A stretch of 26,351 nt of DNA from Planctomycetota bacterium (GCA_026692885.1 JAPLNJ010001188.1:1-26351), one strand, 5' to 3'. Numbered from the stretch's first letter, positions 17,976-25,361 are shown. Numbers and translations are program-made. The notes: generated from the letters alone by a model not told the origin.

Positions 17976-19529
17976 TCACGCCGCGGGTGCGAACAAATCG
18001 TAGTAGCAGAACGTGGTGACGATGCCGGTGGCCGCGATCAGCAGAAAGATCGGCAGCAGCTGTTTGAACAGGTCCCGATGTCCGAGCAGCAACACCAGCA
18101 GGAGTTTCATGAAGGTGTTGGCCAGCGCGCCCAGCACCACGTTGAAACCGGCCCAGTCCAAGCTGATCAGGCCCGCCCGCTCGGCTTGGCTCATCGAGAA
18201 GGCCACGGCGTCGGCGTCGGGCAAGCCGCTGACCAGCGACACCAGCGGCAGCCAACCGCTGCCCAGATCGCTGATGGCCAAGTGCGTGAGCATCAACGTG
18301 AGCGTGAACACGACGGCGAACTTGAAGGCCGCGCCAAGCCGAAACGGGTTGGTCAGCTCGAGGGCGTCGGACGTGGCCGTCTCGGTCTGGCAGCGCCAAT
18401 AGCAGATCCCGGCGGCCAACAACCCGACCAATCCCATCGCGCCAATGGGCACCAGCAGGTTCCGCATCAGGGCTTGGTTCACCACCCCGATCTGCACCAA
18501 GAGACGGGGGAACATCACGGACGAGGCCAAGATCACCGCGACCGCGAAATGCCGGTTGCCTGCGGGTGTCTCTCGGCTGCGTCGGGCAAAACTCATGGTG
18601 GTGACCGTGCTGGACGCTAAACCGCCTACGATGCCGGTCACGCCGGACCCCAGACGGCCGCCCAACGTCTTGACCAAGACATAGCCCACGAAGCTGATCG
18701 CCGAGACCAGCACGACGATCAGCCAGACTCGGTACGGCACCAGCGCGTCCAGCATCGTCGCCACGCAGGGAATCGCCAGCTCGGCACGGAGGCCGACACC
18801 CGGCTCAAGGCGGTCAGGGAGGGCCTCCGGAAAACGCACCGTGAGACGCTCGTCCGCCCCGTCTACCACGCGGACCGTGCCCAGACTCCGCCCGCTTTCA
18901 TCGTACAGTGCCAGAGTCTGTGACGGCTCGAATCGCTGGTCCTGCGTTTCCTCGATCACGACGTCGCCGCTGGACGGATCCACCTTCGACACTTGGCCCA
19001 ACGGCAGGAGCAGGTAACGGCTGAGGGGTTCGCGCGGCAAGAGCGGCAATACGATGAAGGTGATCACCAGCAGTTTGAGCGCGGCTTCCAGTTCGAAGCG
19101 TTGGACTCGGCGCTGCAGCGTGTGCAGCACCTCTTTCTCGGTCAAGACCGCCAGGATCGCGATCGTCAACGCGATCGCAATGGTCGATCGGCCCTGCATC
19201 ACGAGCACGCCCAAGAAGAACGTCAACAGCGCGGCGACTTCCGTGGTGATGCCCTTGTCCTGCTCGTGGTGCGTGGCATAGGTCCGCCACAACCCGAAGA
19301 CCAACAAGATCAGCGCGCCGAGGAACCCGGCGATGACGACCCAGAAACTGCCGCACTGCTCGGCCACCAAAGCGCTGACCGCGCCCAACAGCGCGACCAG
19401 CACGAAGTCGCGCAACCCACGTTGCGGGTGTTCATCGGCCTGCATGCCGCGCTCCAGGCCGATCAGAAACCCCAGGAGCGCGGCCAGACCGAATTGCAGG
19501 AAGATGGGCAGGAGCAAGGGAGACTGCAT
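17976..19529 (-). CDS. MgtC/SapB-type inner membrane protein with DUF4010 domain
   Basis: A 517-residue polytopic membrane protein. The N-terminal 150 residues match the MgtC/SapB pattern (LAALLGFLIGLERGMQ, GLRDFVLVALLGAVSAL, ITTEVAALLTFFLGVLV, LTEKEVLHTLQRRVQRFELE). A soluble insert of about 80 residues (about 180-260, VSKVDPSSGDVVIEE and following) precedes a second membrane half typical of DUF4010 (GVTGIVGGLASSTVTTMSFAR, then VSGLPDADAVAFSM near the C-terminus). The insert is longer than I expect for the family and may be a small beta domain. The function of the family is uncertain; related MgtC proteins act in acid or magnesium stress. It is divergent from the DUF1571 gene. No strong RBS is visible before ATG 19529. 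Confidence 0.88.
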   Translation of the reverse strand: MQSPLLLPIFLQFGLAALLGFLIGLERGMQADEHPQRGLRDFVLVALLGAVSALVAEQCGSFWVVIAGFLGALILLVFGLWRTYATHHEQDKGITTEVAALLTFFLGVLVMQGRSTIAIALTIAILAVLTEKEVLHTLQRRVQRFELEAALKLLVITFIVLPLLPREPLSRYLLLPLGQVSKVDPSSGDVVIEETQDQRFEPSQTLALYDESGRSLGTVRVVDGADERLTVRFPEALPDRLEPGVGLRAELAIPCVATMLDALVPYRVWLIVVLVSAISFVGYVLVKTLGGRLGSGVTGIVGGLASSTVTTMSFARRSRETPAGNRHFAVAVILASSVMFPRLLVQIGVVNQALMRNLLVPIGAMGLVGLLAAGICYWRCQTETATSDALELTNPFRLGAAFKFAVVFTLTLMLTHLAISDLGSGWLPLVSLVSGLPDADAVAFSMSQAERAGLISLDWAGFNVVLGALANTFMKLLLVLLLGHRDLFKQLLPIFLLIAATGIVTTFCYYDLFAPAA

Positions 19530-19635
19530 CCTGTCATCTTAGCCCGGATTACTCAGGGTGGATACAAGGCCTGCCTTACGAGCGTCACAGCTTGACAATC
19601 TTTGTACCGTCGCGGTAAGCCTTGACGGACAGACG

Positions 19636-19655
19636 CTTTGTGTCGTCGCACAAAG
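19636..19655. promoter_or_regulatory. Operator-like inverted repeat in a divergent promoter region
   Basis: CTTTGTG-TCGTCG-CACAAAG is a perfect 7-bp inverted repeat in the 251-bp gap between the two divergent genes. A perfect TATAAT at 19680-19685 lies 25 bp downstream and points toward the DUF1571 gene. A regulator bound here could affect both directions. The -35 box paired with that TATAAT is poor (ATCGCT). Confidence 0.4.
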
Positions 19656-19679
19656 AATCGCTTTTCCCAACTTGCGTCG

Positions 19680-19685
19680 TATAAT
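19680..19685 (+). promoter_or_regulatory. Candidate -10 box for the DUF1571 gene
   Basis: TATAAT, identical to the sigma-70 consensus, lies 95 bp before the GTG start at 19781. No good -35 is seen 17 bp upstream, so activation from the nearby inverted repeat is possible. Weak support. Confidence 0.3.
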
Positions 19686-19780
19686 TTCCAGGTGCGTTTT
19701 CCCCGCGCGGTCCTACTCGTCAGCTCCGCTGGCAAGCCGGGCGGTCCACGAACAGCTCGAACCAGGTCAAGGAACTGCCT

Positions 19781-20644
19781 GTGCTCGCCTCACAACCCGC
19801 CGTGCTACGCCTGGGATTCTTGCTTGTCGGGGTTATGGGAACGGCTGTCGCGCAGGACGCGAAGCCCACGGCCGAACATGCTCTGCAGCCGGTCCTGCGG
19901 ATGGCCAATTCCGCCTATCAACGGATGGAGCAGGAAATTAAGGACTACACCTGTACCCTGGCCAAGCATGAACGGGTAGACGGGCGGTTGATGGATCCCG
20001 AACTAATGTTAATCAAGATCCGCCATCAACAGGTCACGGCAGGCAAGGTGACCACGCCCTTCAGCGCGTACGTGAAATTCCTCGGTCCGGCCGAGATCAA
20101 AGGCCGGGAAGTGTTGTGGGTCGAGGGTAAATACCACAACAAGCTGGTGGTGCGCAACGGCGGCAAGAAGTTCGATTACGTCACGCTGGCCATCCCGGTC
20201 GACAGCGATCTGGCGAAACAGCGGAACCGTTATCCCGTGCCGGAAATTGGCGTGAAGAATCTCACGCGCCGCTTGATTGAAAACGGCCAGCAGGAAATGC
20301 AGTACAAGGACTGTGTGGTCAAGACGGCGCCGGGCGCGAAAATCAATAACCGGCCGTGTACCCTGATCCAAGTCTCCAACTCCGTCCGGCGCGAAGACTT
20401 CGCCTACCAGTTCGCCCGCATCCTGGTGGACGATGAACTGCAACTGCCCGTTTACTATTGCGCCTACGACTGGCCCAAGGAAGAGGGTGGCCAACCGCGG
20501 CTGCTGGAGGAGTACACCTACATCGACATCAAGGTCAACGTGGGCCTCACGGACTGGGACTTCGACCACCACAACGACGAGTACCACTTCCTGAAGAGCT
20601 TCGACCCCGACAGTCCGCCGGTCGCCGGGACCGCCAAGAAGTGA
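19781..20644 (+). CDS. DUF1571 domain protein, exported
   Basis: A 287-residue protein with an N-terminal signal peptide (VLRLGFLLVGVMGTAVAQ, cleavage near AQDA). The rest fits DUF1571, a family I know mainly from planctomycetes (MEQEIKDYTCTLAKHERVDG; AYVKFLGPAEIKGREVLWVE; VPEIGVKNLTRRLIENGQQE; an acidic aromatic tail with DWDFDHHNDEYHF). These proteins resemble LolA/outer-membrane-lipoprotein-carrier folds, so a periplasmic lipid or lipoprotein binding role is possible but unproven. Translation starts at GTG 19781, with AAGGAA 7 nt upstream; no ATG fits the signal peptide. The stop codon is followed one base later by the 107-bp repeat. Confidence 0.92.
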   Translation: MLASQPAVLRLGFLLVGVMGTAVAQDAKPTAEHALQPVLRMANSAYQRMEQEIKDYTCTLAKHERVDGRLMDPELMLIKIRHQQVTAGKVTTPFSAYVKFLGPAEIKGREVLWVEGKYHNKLVVRNGGKKFDYVTLAIPVDSDLAKQRNRYPVPEIGVKNLTRRLIENGQQEMQYKDCVVKTAPGAKINNRPCTLIQVSNSVRREDFAYQFARILVDDELQLPVYYCAYDWPKEEGGQPRLLEEYTYIDIKVNVGLTDWDFDHHNDEYHFLKSFDPDSPPVAGTAKK

Positions 20645-20645
20645 C

Positions 20646-20752
20646 TCTGGTCGGCCTTTCGATTGCATCGCCGACGGAAAAGTTGGCCAAAATGATAGGG
20701 CATGCTGGGCCTGCCGCACCCAAGATACTGTGTCAGGCGGAGCCTGACCTGC
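20646..20752 (+). repeat. ~107-bp dispersed repeat, copy 1
   Basis: A near-identical inverted copy is at 25954-26061, differing at only a few positions. It ends in a small hairpin GTCAGGC-GGA-GCCTGAC (20732-20748). One base separates it from the DUF1571 stop codon. On its other side a sialidase-like gene fragment is cut off. Confidence 0.92.
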
Positions 20753-20756
20753 ACTG

Positions 20757-21333
20757 AGCTTTGTCCAATCGCCTTCGTGCGTGCCCAAGAGCCACGTGCC
20801 CCGGTCCGTCTCGCACATCCGCATGACCCACATCCCCAGGTTGCCCGATTCGTTCACCGGCTCGATCACTGCCATCGAAGCCAAAATGGTTGTCACCCAG
20901 CACGAGCGACGCAGCCGTCCCCTCGACCTTTTCCAGGCTCAGCCGGGCCTGGACCAAGAAATCACCGCTACCCAGCGACCCGTCTGCATGGAGCAGATTG
21001 CCGACGCCCGTGCCCTCCATGTAGCCGTATCCCCTGCGCCACGGATTACCGGCCTCGTAGACGTACCATGGCTTGCCCTGGGAAACAACCAGGGTCGTGT
21101 CGGCCGCGCTAACCCGGATTGCGCACGGGCCTACTGTAACCCGAATCGCAAGCGGGTAGGGCGCCACGGCTTCCTCTCGCTGGCGCTTCGGGTTGCTGTG
21201 CATCACGCTGTCGCCAACTCCCCAGGGGCCGTGCGCAATCCGCGCTCACCGGCAGCGGATTGTTGGCACCCAGTAAGATCAGGACCGCACGACCTCCCGC
21301 AACGAGGTGAACCATTCGGGCGATACTTGACAT
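20757..21333 (-). pseudogene. Sialidase-like secreted protein, split by a REP-like element and truncated
   Basis: On the minus strand an ATG at 21333 with GGAG about 9 nt upstream opens a signal peptide (MSSIARMVHLVAGGRAVLIL, then LGANNPLPVSA). The mature part resumes in another frame after the inserted repeat: ADTTLVVSQGKPWYVYEAGN, then GSGDFLVQARLSLEKVEGTA and LVLGDNHFGFDG. A second frameshift leads to NESGNLGMWVMRMCETDRG, then LLGTHEGDWTKLS, before the 107-bp repeat cuts it off. I associate this N-terminal module with planctomycete exo-sialidase/BNR proteins, but the family call is tentative. That it is a broken secreted gene is well supported. Confidence 0.65.
21115..21241. mobile_element. 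REP-like palindromic element inserted in the sialidase-like gene
   Basis: The outer arms CGGATTGCGCACGGGCC (21115-21131) and GGCCGTGCGCAATCCG (21227-21242) are inverse apart from one extra G. The inner arms AACCCGAA (21138-21145) and TTCGGGTT (21187-21194) enclose the main palindrome. It is flanked by GCGCTAACC (21106-21114) and GCGCTCACC (21242-21250), 8 of 9 identical, which looks like a target duplication. Removing element plus one flank (136 bp) restores the reading frame of the host gene. Confidence 0.7.
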
Positions 21334-21526
21334 TCTTACGCTCTCCAGCGCCAGCGATTCCAGGGCGTCACTTGTTCGTCACTCAGGCTAGACCGCTGTT
21401 TGTGAAAGTGCAATCGGGACCGCTGTCCCTAAGCTCGCCCCCTTTGATTGTCGCCCAGGAAATCCGGTCGCATCCGGCCCCGCCGCGCATGACACCCCGC
21501 CGCGCGACTCTGTCGGGCGACTCCCC

Positions 21527-21555
21527 TTGACGTAGCCCTTCACGAGACATAGCAT
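21527..21555 (+). promoter_or_regulatory. Promoter for the repeat-peptide gene
   Basis: TTGACG (21527-21532), a 17-bp spacer and TAGCAT (21550-21555) form a good sigma-70-type promoter. Transcription would start near 21562, leaving a leader of about 38 nt before the ATG at 21600. This is the best promoter pair I found in the window and it faces the peptide and radical SAM genes. Confidence 0.6.
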
Positions 21556-21599
21556 CAGTCATTCGGTTGCAACATCACATACGGCAGGAGTGAAGAGCG

Positions 21600-21758
21600 A
21601 TGAAGGTCAGCCAGCAGTCGGCGCTGTGGGGTGGCATCGGCGGTTCCGGGAAACACGGCGCCGACCTCCAGCCAGAGGTGCCCGAGCGTGCCCCCTGGGG
21701 TGGCATCGGCGGTTCCGGGAAACACGGCGCCGACCTCCAGCCTGAAGCTAGGTCCTAG
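21600..21758 (+). CDS. Candidate RiPP precursor peptide with two identical cores
   Basis: A 52-residue peptide: a 9-residue leader (MKVSQQSAL), a first module WGGIGGSGKHGADLQPE (residues 10-26), a linker VPERAP, an identical second module (residues 33-49) and a tail ARS. AGGAG lies 9 nt before the ATG and a promoter lies just upstream. The glycine-rich half of each module has Trp, Ser, Lys and His as the only side chains likely to be modified; there is no cysteine, so thioether classes (sactipeptides, ranthipeptides, lanthipeptides) are excluded. The next gene is a radical SAM/SPASM enzyme, the usual maturase type for such peptides. I infer a Trp-based carbon-carbon or carbon-nitrogen crosslink. 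I do not recognise the motif from a named class. The leader is unusually short, so recognition may lie in the ADLQPE part. Confidence 0.82.
   Translation: MKVSQQSALWGGIGGSGKHGADLQPEVPERAPWGGIGGSGKHGADLQPEARS
21627..21746 (+). repeat. 51-nt direct repeat inside the precursor gene
   Basis: Copies 21627-21677 and 21696-21746 are identical for the first 47 nt. They differ only in the last two codons (CCAGAG and CCTGAA), both differences silent (Pro-Glu). An 18-nt linker separates them. Identity at wobble positions shows recent duplication or gene conversion; the silent changes hint that the protein sequence is kept. Confidence 0.97.
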
Positions 21759-21775
21759 GAACTCGTTCCCTTAGG
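21754..21775 (+). terminator. Hairpin over the precursor stop codon
   Basis: CCTAGGAAC, loop TC, then GTTCC-CT-TAGG form a 9-bp stem with a 2-nt bulge. The stop codon TAG is inside the stem. No T-run follows, so it is more likely an attenuator or an mRNA-stabilising structure that lowers maturase expression relative to the precursor than a full terminator. Confidence 0.35.
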
Positions 21776-21873
21776 CGAATCCGTCGCGGCGGACACGGGC
21801 AAATTCTGTGGCCGGTGTTTGGCGGTGGCTGTTTCCCCTGCCTTTTCTAAGTATGACGAGGAAGGCCCGTTGC

Positions 21874-22968
21874 GTGGTGTCTGGATCTGCCCTATGTGAG
21901 GCGGCCTTGAAGACCGAAATTACGGACATCCTCTGGACCTTGACGAGCCAGTGCAACTTGACTTGCTCCTACTGTGCCGTTAGATCCGCGGCGAGCGGGC
22001 ATATTAGGGAACCGTCCGCGGGTGACATCGCGACAATCATCCGGCAGCTCGAGTCCTTGCCCAACCTGGAATCGTTGGTGCTCACCGGCGGTGAGGCGTT
22101 GCTTTCACCGCATCTTCGGGAGGTACTTGAGTGGTCGTCAACTCGCGACTTTCGGACTTACGTCATCACGAACGGCACCACCCTGAACGACAAATCCCAA
22201 GCGATTGTGGCGCAATATAGACCGTGCATGATGATCACGATGGACTCCCTCAATGAGACTGAGAACGCGAGGACACGCGGGTCTGGAACTCTTAGTCGAG
22301 CTCTGGAATCGCTTTCTTGGTGCCAAGCAGAGGACCTTGATGTCGTGGCCATATCGGTAATCACCGTCCATAATATCGCTACGATTTGCAGGTCCATCGA
22401 ACGCCTGTACGAGCACGGTGTCCGTAATTTTCTGCTGCAACAGCTCCATTGTTGGTCGGCAAGTTTGGCTAGATATTACCGCGGCGCATCCCCTTCTCCT
22501 GAACGCTTCCTGGAAATGGAGTCCTGTCTTCGGCGTCTTCGACGGTTGGACGGTCTCGTTCTGGATTCCGCTGAACTCTGCTTCTTCCTTGACCGACCAC
22601 GGCAATACGTCGAGAAATGCCGTCCGAATCGCTCATATTTGCCACAGAGAATGTTCATGTGCGGCGCTGGGTTCAAGCTCTTTGCTATTCGACCGGATGG
22701 AAGCGTTGTGCCTTGTAATGCTTTCTGGAACTACGTGGTCGGGAATCTGCTCGAAGGCGAGGTGGAAGACATTCTTGTCAAGTCTCCGAGACTAACGGTC
22801 TTGCGCGATTTGCGCAACCGGCGTGTCGATGAGATTCCGGGATGTTCCGGATGTAAGTATGCCCCGATTTGCGATGGGGGATGCCGCGCCGATGCGCTCA
22901 ATGTGTTGGGCGATATCGCTGGGCGCCATCCCTATTGCCCTTATGGTGAACCTGGACAGGTGAAATAG
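21874..22968 (+). CDS. Radical SAM/SPASM peptide maturase
   Basis: A 364-residue enzyme if started at GTG 21874, which has GAGGAAGG 8 nt upstream. The frame extends to 21808, but those starts lack an RBS and would add residues that do not look like the family. The cluster motif CNLTCSYC (cysteines 27, 31, 34) binds the SAM iron-sulfur cluster and TGGEALL (71-77) is the GGE motif. The C-terminus is a full SPASM domain: C263 (CGAGFK), C281 (DGSVVPC), C324, C327, C333, C337 (CSGCKYAPICDGGC) and C355, enough for two auxiliary clusters. No RRE-like domain is obvious. It follows the 52-residue repeat peptide by 115 bp on the same strand, so that peptide is the likely substrate. No protease or exporter gene is adjacent. 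Base composition is somewhat less GC-rich than the left part. Confidence 0.93.
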   Translation: MVSGSALCEAALKTEITDILWTLTSQCNLTCSYCAVRSAASGHIREPSAGDIATIIRQLESLPNLESLVLTGGEALLSPHLREVLEWSSTRDFRTYVITNGTTLNDKSQAIVAQYRPCMMITMDSLNETENARTRGSGTLSRALESLSWCQAEDLDVVAISVITVHNIATICRSIERLYEHGVRNFLLQQLHCWSASLARYYRGASPSPERFLEMESCLRRLRRLDGLVLDSAELCFFLDRPRQYVEKCRPNRSYLPQRMFMCGAGFKLFAIRPDGSVVPCNAFWNYVVGNLLEGEVEDILVKSPRLTVLRDLRNRRVDEIPGCSGCKYAPICDGGCRADALNVLGDIAGRHPYCPYGEPGQVK

Positions 22969-22987
22969 CCGAACGCACCGTTTTAGG

Positions 22988-23182
22988 TACGAATTCTGGA
23001 CGGTGGTCTTTCCGGTATTCGGCAACTATCCGGGCGAGAACTACGGCTGGCCGGCCAACAGCGAATGGCCCTGGAACGAGGAGGGCGTCGTGGATTATCC
23101 AATCACGCTCACGACGCTGGCGGTCGTGTTGAACGAAACGGTGCTCCATTTGCGAACTGCTCGAATTGATTTTCCAATTTGA
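22988..23182 (+). pseudogene. Remnant of an unrecognised protein downstream of the maturase
   Basis: A 64-residue open stretch (EFWTVVFPVFGNYPGENYGW, then SEWPWNEEGVVDYPITLTT) ends at TGA 23180-23182. It has no start codon and is preceded in frame by a stop at 22961. The residue mix is protein-like, so it is probably a gene fragment left by rearrangement. I cannot name the family. The following stretch to 23452 shows nothing I can support. Confidence 0.35.
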
Positions 23183-23452
23183 GGGAAGAGATCTGAACGA
23201 GTACGTCTCGATCATCGCGGCGTGCAAGGCTTTCGAATCCGTCTCGGCGAGCGGGGCAGTGTAGGGTTCGCTTCGCTGGCCGTGGCTCACGTTCCAAGCC
23301 TCCTCCCACTCAGGGCAGCAGCTTGATGGGCGTGGCGAAAAGCGGGGCGTTCATCTTGCGTTGAGAGTGTCGGCCAGCGACACGCTGCTCACGTGCACCT
23401 CGCACCCCCGAAACGCTCGTCGCTTCGCCAGCAGGCAGCTGCCCGCCTTGAC

Positions 23453-23815
23453 CTACAGCGTTTTCAACGCATCCAAGGCTTTCTTCAAACCGTCAACTCC
23501 GCCCGTCTGCCTGGTGATCTCCTCCAAGCTACATACCATTTGTGCAAATTTCTCGATCCCACCGAAGTCTTCGGCATATTTCTTGACTTTGGCAAGTAGT
23601 TCCACAGTCTCGCCAAAATTTAGTTCCTTTTGGGCAATAGCGAACTTCTTCTCGCCAGCCGCCTTGAACGGAAACGGTTGCCCACATTTGCCGCAGACGA
23701 TCGATCTTGCCCCCTTCGTTGAATGATGGCACGCCTCGCAATGGCGCCAGCCGATTCCCTTCCTTCCGCTGGCGACCGTTTCGGTTACTTCTAGCTTTTC
23801 TTTCTTCTTTACCAT
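23453..23815 (-). CDS. Small zinc-ribbon protein of unknown function
   Basis: A 120-residue protein. A lysine-rich start is followed by a zinc ribbon with cysteines at 26, 29, 41 and 44 (HCEACHH and CGKCGQPF). After that comes a helical, charged C-terminal half (FGETVELLAKVKKYAEDFGG, then VDGLKKALDALKTL). GGAG lies 8 nt before ATG 23815. The ribbon suggests nucleic-acid or protein binding. It is convergent with the radical SAM gene and has the same orientation as the TIR gene upstream of it, 170 bp away, but no functional link is evident. I do not recognise a named family. Confidence 0.72.
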   Translation of the reverse strand: MVKKKEKLEVTETVASGRKGIGWRHCEACHHSTKGARSIVCGKCGQPFPFKAAGEKKFAIAQKELNFGETVELLAKVKKYAEDFGGIEKFAQMVCSLEEITRQTGGVDGLKKALDALKTL

Positions 23816-23985
23816 TGCCCTGGCTCCATAAAAGTGCCTTTGCCTTGCACGCCTACCTTTATGACAGCGTTAGATTGTAGCGGTAGATGCCGAGTTCGTC
23901 GAGCCGTAGACCGCCAAGAGCACAAGCATAGAGAAATCAAACGGGATTGTTTTCGAATAGGATCTATTCTGCTATTTCTTGTATG

Positions 23986-25032
23986 TCATCCTTTACTGCT
24001 ACAGGACAGCAGATTGGGATTATTAATATCAACCTCATTCCCACTTTCAAACATGTAATTGAAATGTTCATCGCAGAACCTGTGTAATGAATGACCCTTT
24101 GCAATCTTAATAGAGTAAAATTCAATCCCAAATGGGTACAAATATGGTGTATAAAATATATAATCATCAAACGTGAGTATCTTGCAAAATGGTAGCCTTG
24201 AGTTTAGCCTAACCCTTACACTGATCGATGGGAATGATTCCTTTAATTCTCTTAGCATCTTAATCGAAGTCAAGAGCTGATCGCAATGATCGCCATAGAG
24301 TTCGATACATCGTGACTTAACTATTAGAGCTTCGTACAATCTCTTGCGAACCGTTCTCCTTCTCGCAGAGTAGTTAGTCGGGGCACCGGCATCGCTGGCA
24401 GGCTTCTTGGTCAAGTTAAGTGAATCGCTGTTCAAGAAGACGCAGCGGATCGTTAGGTTGCTGTTTTCTAAGTCTAGTTGCTGCAAGTATGGAAAAACCA
24501 AGCGGTGAATTGTATTGCCGCCATTAATCAATAAGATATCAATTCGGCTTGGCGATAGCTCATTCATCGCCCCCCTCATCTCATTAATACTCGGTATTAT
24601 TTCTAAGTGATTAGAATTCTCTTTGTCATCCAGGAACCTTCCACCCAGGTTAATCACTAGCTTCTTGAATTCCTTTTCCACATCGCGATTCTTTGTAAGA
24701 TCGCAATATGTTCTATTTCTTAAGCTTACTGGTAACTTGACATTTTCTATTAATATAGGAATAACCAATTTGCGACGTCGTCTCTTTTCTGCACTGACCG
24801 CAATCTTCAGCTCCTTTTTCACCCATCGCGACCTTAGTGCGACTGAAGATATGACTATCAAGAAGTAATCGACTTCTTCAATGGCTTCAGAAAGTGCATC
24901 TGTTAGTGCTTCTCCAATGCCGAGTTCTTTCTCATCTATCCATACTTCCAAATCCGACCTTGACAGCTCCCTATAAATAAATGTCACGAGCATACTATCG
25001 CTACTGGAATAGCTGAGAAAAACTCGGTTCAT
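23986..25032 (-). CDS. TIR-domain protein with unknown C-terminal domain (candidate immune effector)
   Basis: A 348-residue protein with an excellent RBS (GGAAGGA, 6 nt before ATG 25032). Residues 1-135 are a TIR domain: FLSYSSSD (5-12), VWIDEKELGIGEAL, DYFLIVISS and SRWVKKEL. E74 in WVKKE is placed as the catalytic glutamate of NAD-cleaving TIR domains. Residues about 155-348 (RIDILLINGGN; SVRVRLNSRLPFCKILTFDD; YTPYLYPFGIEF; ending HRFCDEHFNYMFE) look like a globular sensor domain I cannot assign. The gene is far more AT-rich than its neighbours, with many ATA, TTA and AAT codons, which points to horizontal transfer. Bacterial TIR proteins often deplete NAD during phage defence; here no partner gene is adjacent, so a single-gene system is inferred. 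Confidence 0.9.
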   Translation of the reverse strand: MNRVFLSYSSSDSMLVTFIYRELSRSDLEVWIDEKELGIGEALTDALSEAIEEVDYFLIVISSVALRSRWVKKELKIAVSAEKRRRRKLVIPILIENVKLPVSLRNRTYCDLTKNRDVEKEFKKLVINLGGRFLDDKENSNHLEIIPSINEMRGAMNELSPSRIDILLINGGNTIHRLVFPYLQQLDLENSNLTIRCVFLNSDSLNLTKKPASDAGAPTNYSARRRTVRKRLYEALIVKSRCIELYGDHCDQLLTSIKMLRELKESFPSISVRVRLNSRLPFCKILTFDDYIFYTPYLYPFGIEFYSIKIAKGHSLHRFCDEHFNYMFESGNEVDINNPNLLSCSSKG

Positions 25033-25127
25033 TAGGATTCCTTCCAGTGTTTGTAAGTTTTACTGAGACGCGGAGCAGGAGACGCGACGGTCTTGCGGAT
25101 TCTATCGACTCCGCAAAGGGATGAGAA

Positions 25128-25361
25128 TCAGGGGCGGGCCGGTTGCGGAACGCGACGGCGAACCTCCGCAATAATCTGCGCGGGCCCGCAAAAAATCATC
25201 ATCAAGAAGGCGCCCGTGCCGATGTCGGCCGTCGTCAGCCCGATGTCCCCGGCGAAACGCGGCATCAGCACGGTGGCGATGACCCGGTCCTGATACTGGT
25301 CGCGGTAGGCGAATACGAGCGTGAAGGCCCCGCACCAGCGGTAGGGGAATCGGGTCATCAT
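25128..25361 (-). CDS. Small hypothetical protein or gene fragment
   Basis: A 77-residue frame starting ATGATG (25361) with a GGGAG 9-12 nt upstream. It reads MTRFPYRWCGAFTLVFAYRD, then LMPRFAGDIGLTTADIGTGA and FLMMIFCGPAQIIAEV. It is more protein-like than the opposite frames, with one hydrophobic stretch. I do not recognise it. It may be the remains of a larger gene in this decayed segment. Confidence 0.3.
   Translation of the reverse strand: MMTRFPYRWCGAFTLVFAYRDQYQDRVIATVLMPRFAGDIGLTTADIGTGAFLMMIFCGPAQIIAEVRRRVPQPARP

Noticed and set aside
17595..18620. Plus-strand frames running through the repeat cluster into the MgtC/DUF4010 gene
   Set aside because: Half of each is repeat DNA and the other half is antisense to a clear membrane protein.
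20781..21530. A 249-residue plus-strand frame
   Set aside because: It is the reverse of the sialidase-like pseudogene and its REP insertion; the minus strand gives recognisable protein.
21600..21758. Reading the twin-module gene as non-coding REP DNA
   Set aside because: It has a promoter, RBS, a proper stop, silent differences between modules and a maturase downstream, and it is not palindromic like the other repeats.
21808..21873. Upstream GTG/ATG starts (21808, 21853) for the radical SAM enzyme
   Set aside because: No RBS precedes them, while GTG 21874 has GAGGAAGG at ideal spacing and gives a normal distance to the first cluster cysteine.
22898..23290. A 130-residue minus-strand frame after the radical SAM gene
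   Set aside because: It overlaps the maturase end and the better plus-strand remnant, and shows no protein-like pattern or RBS.
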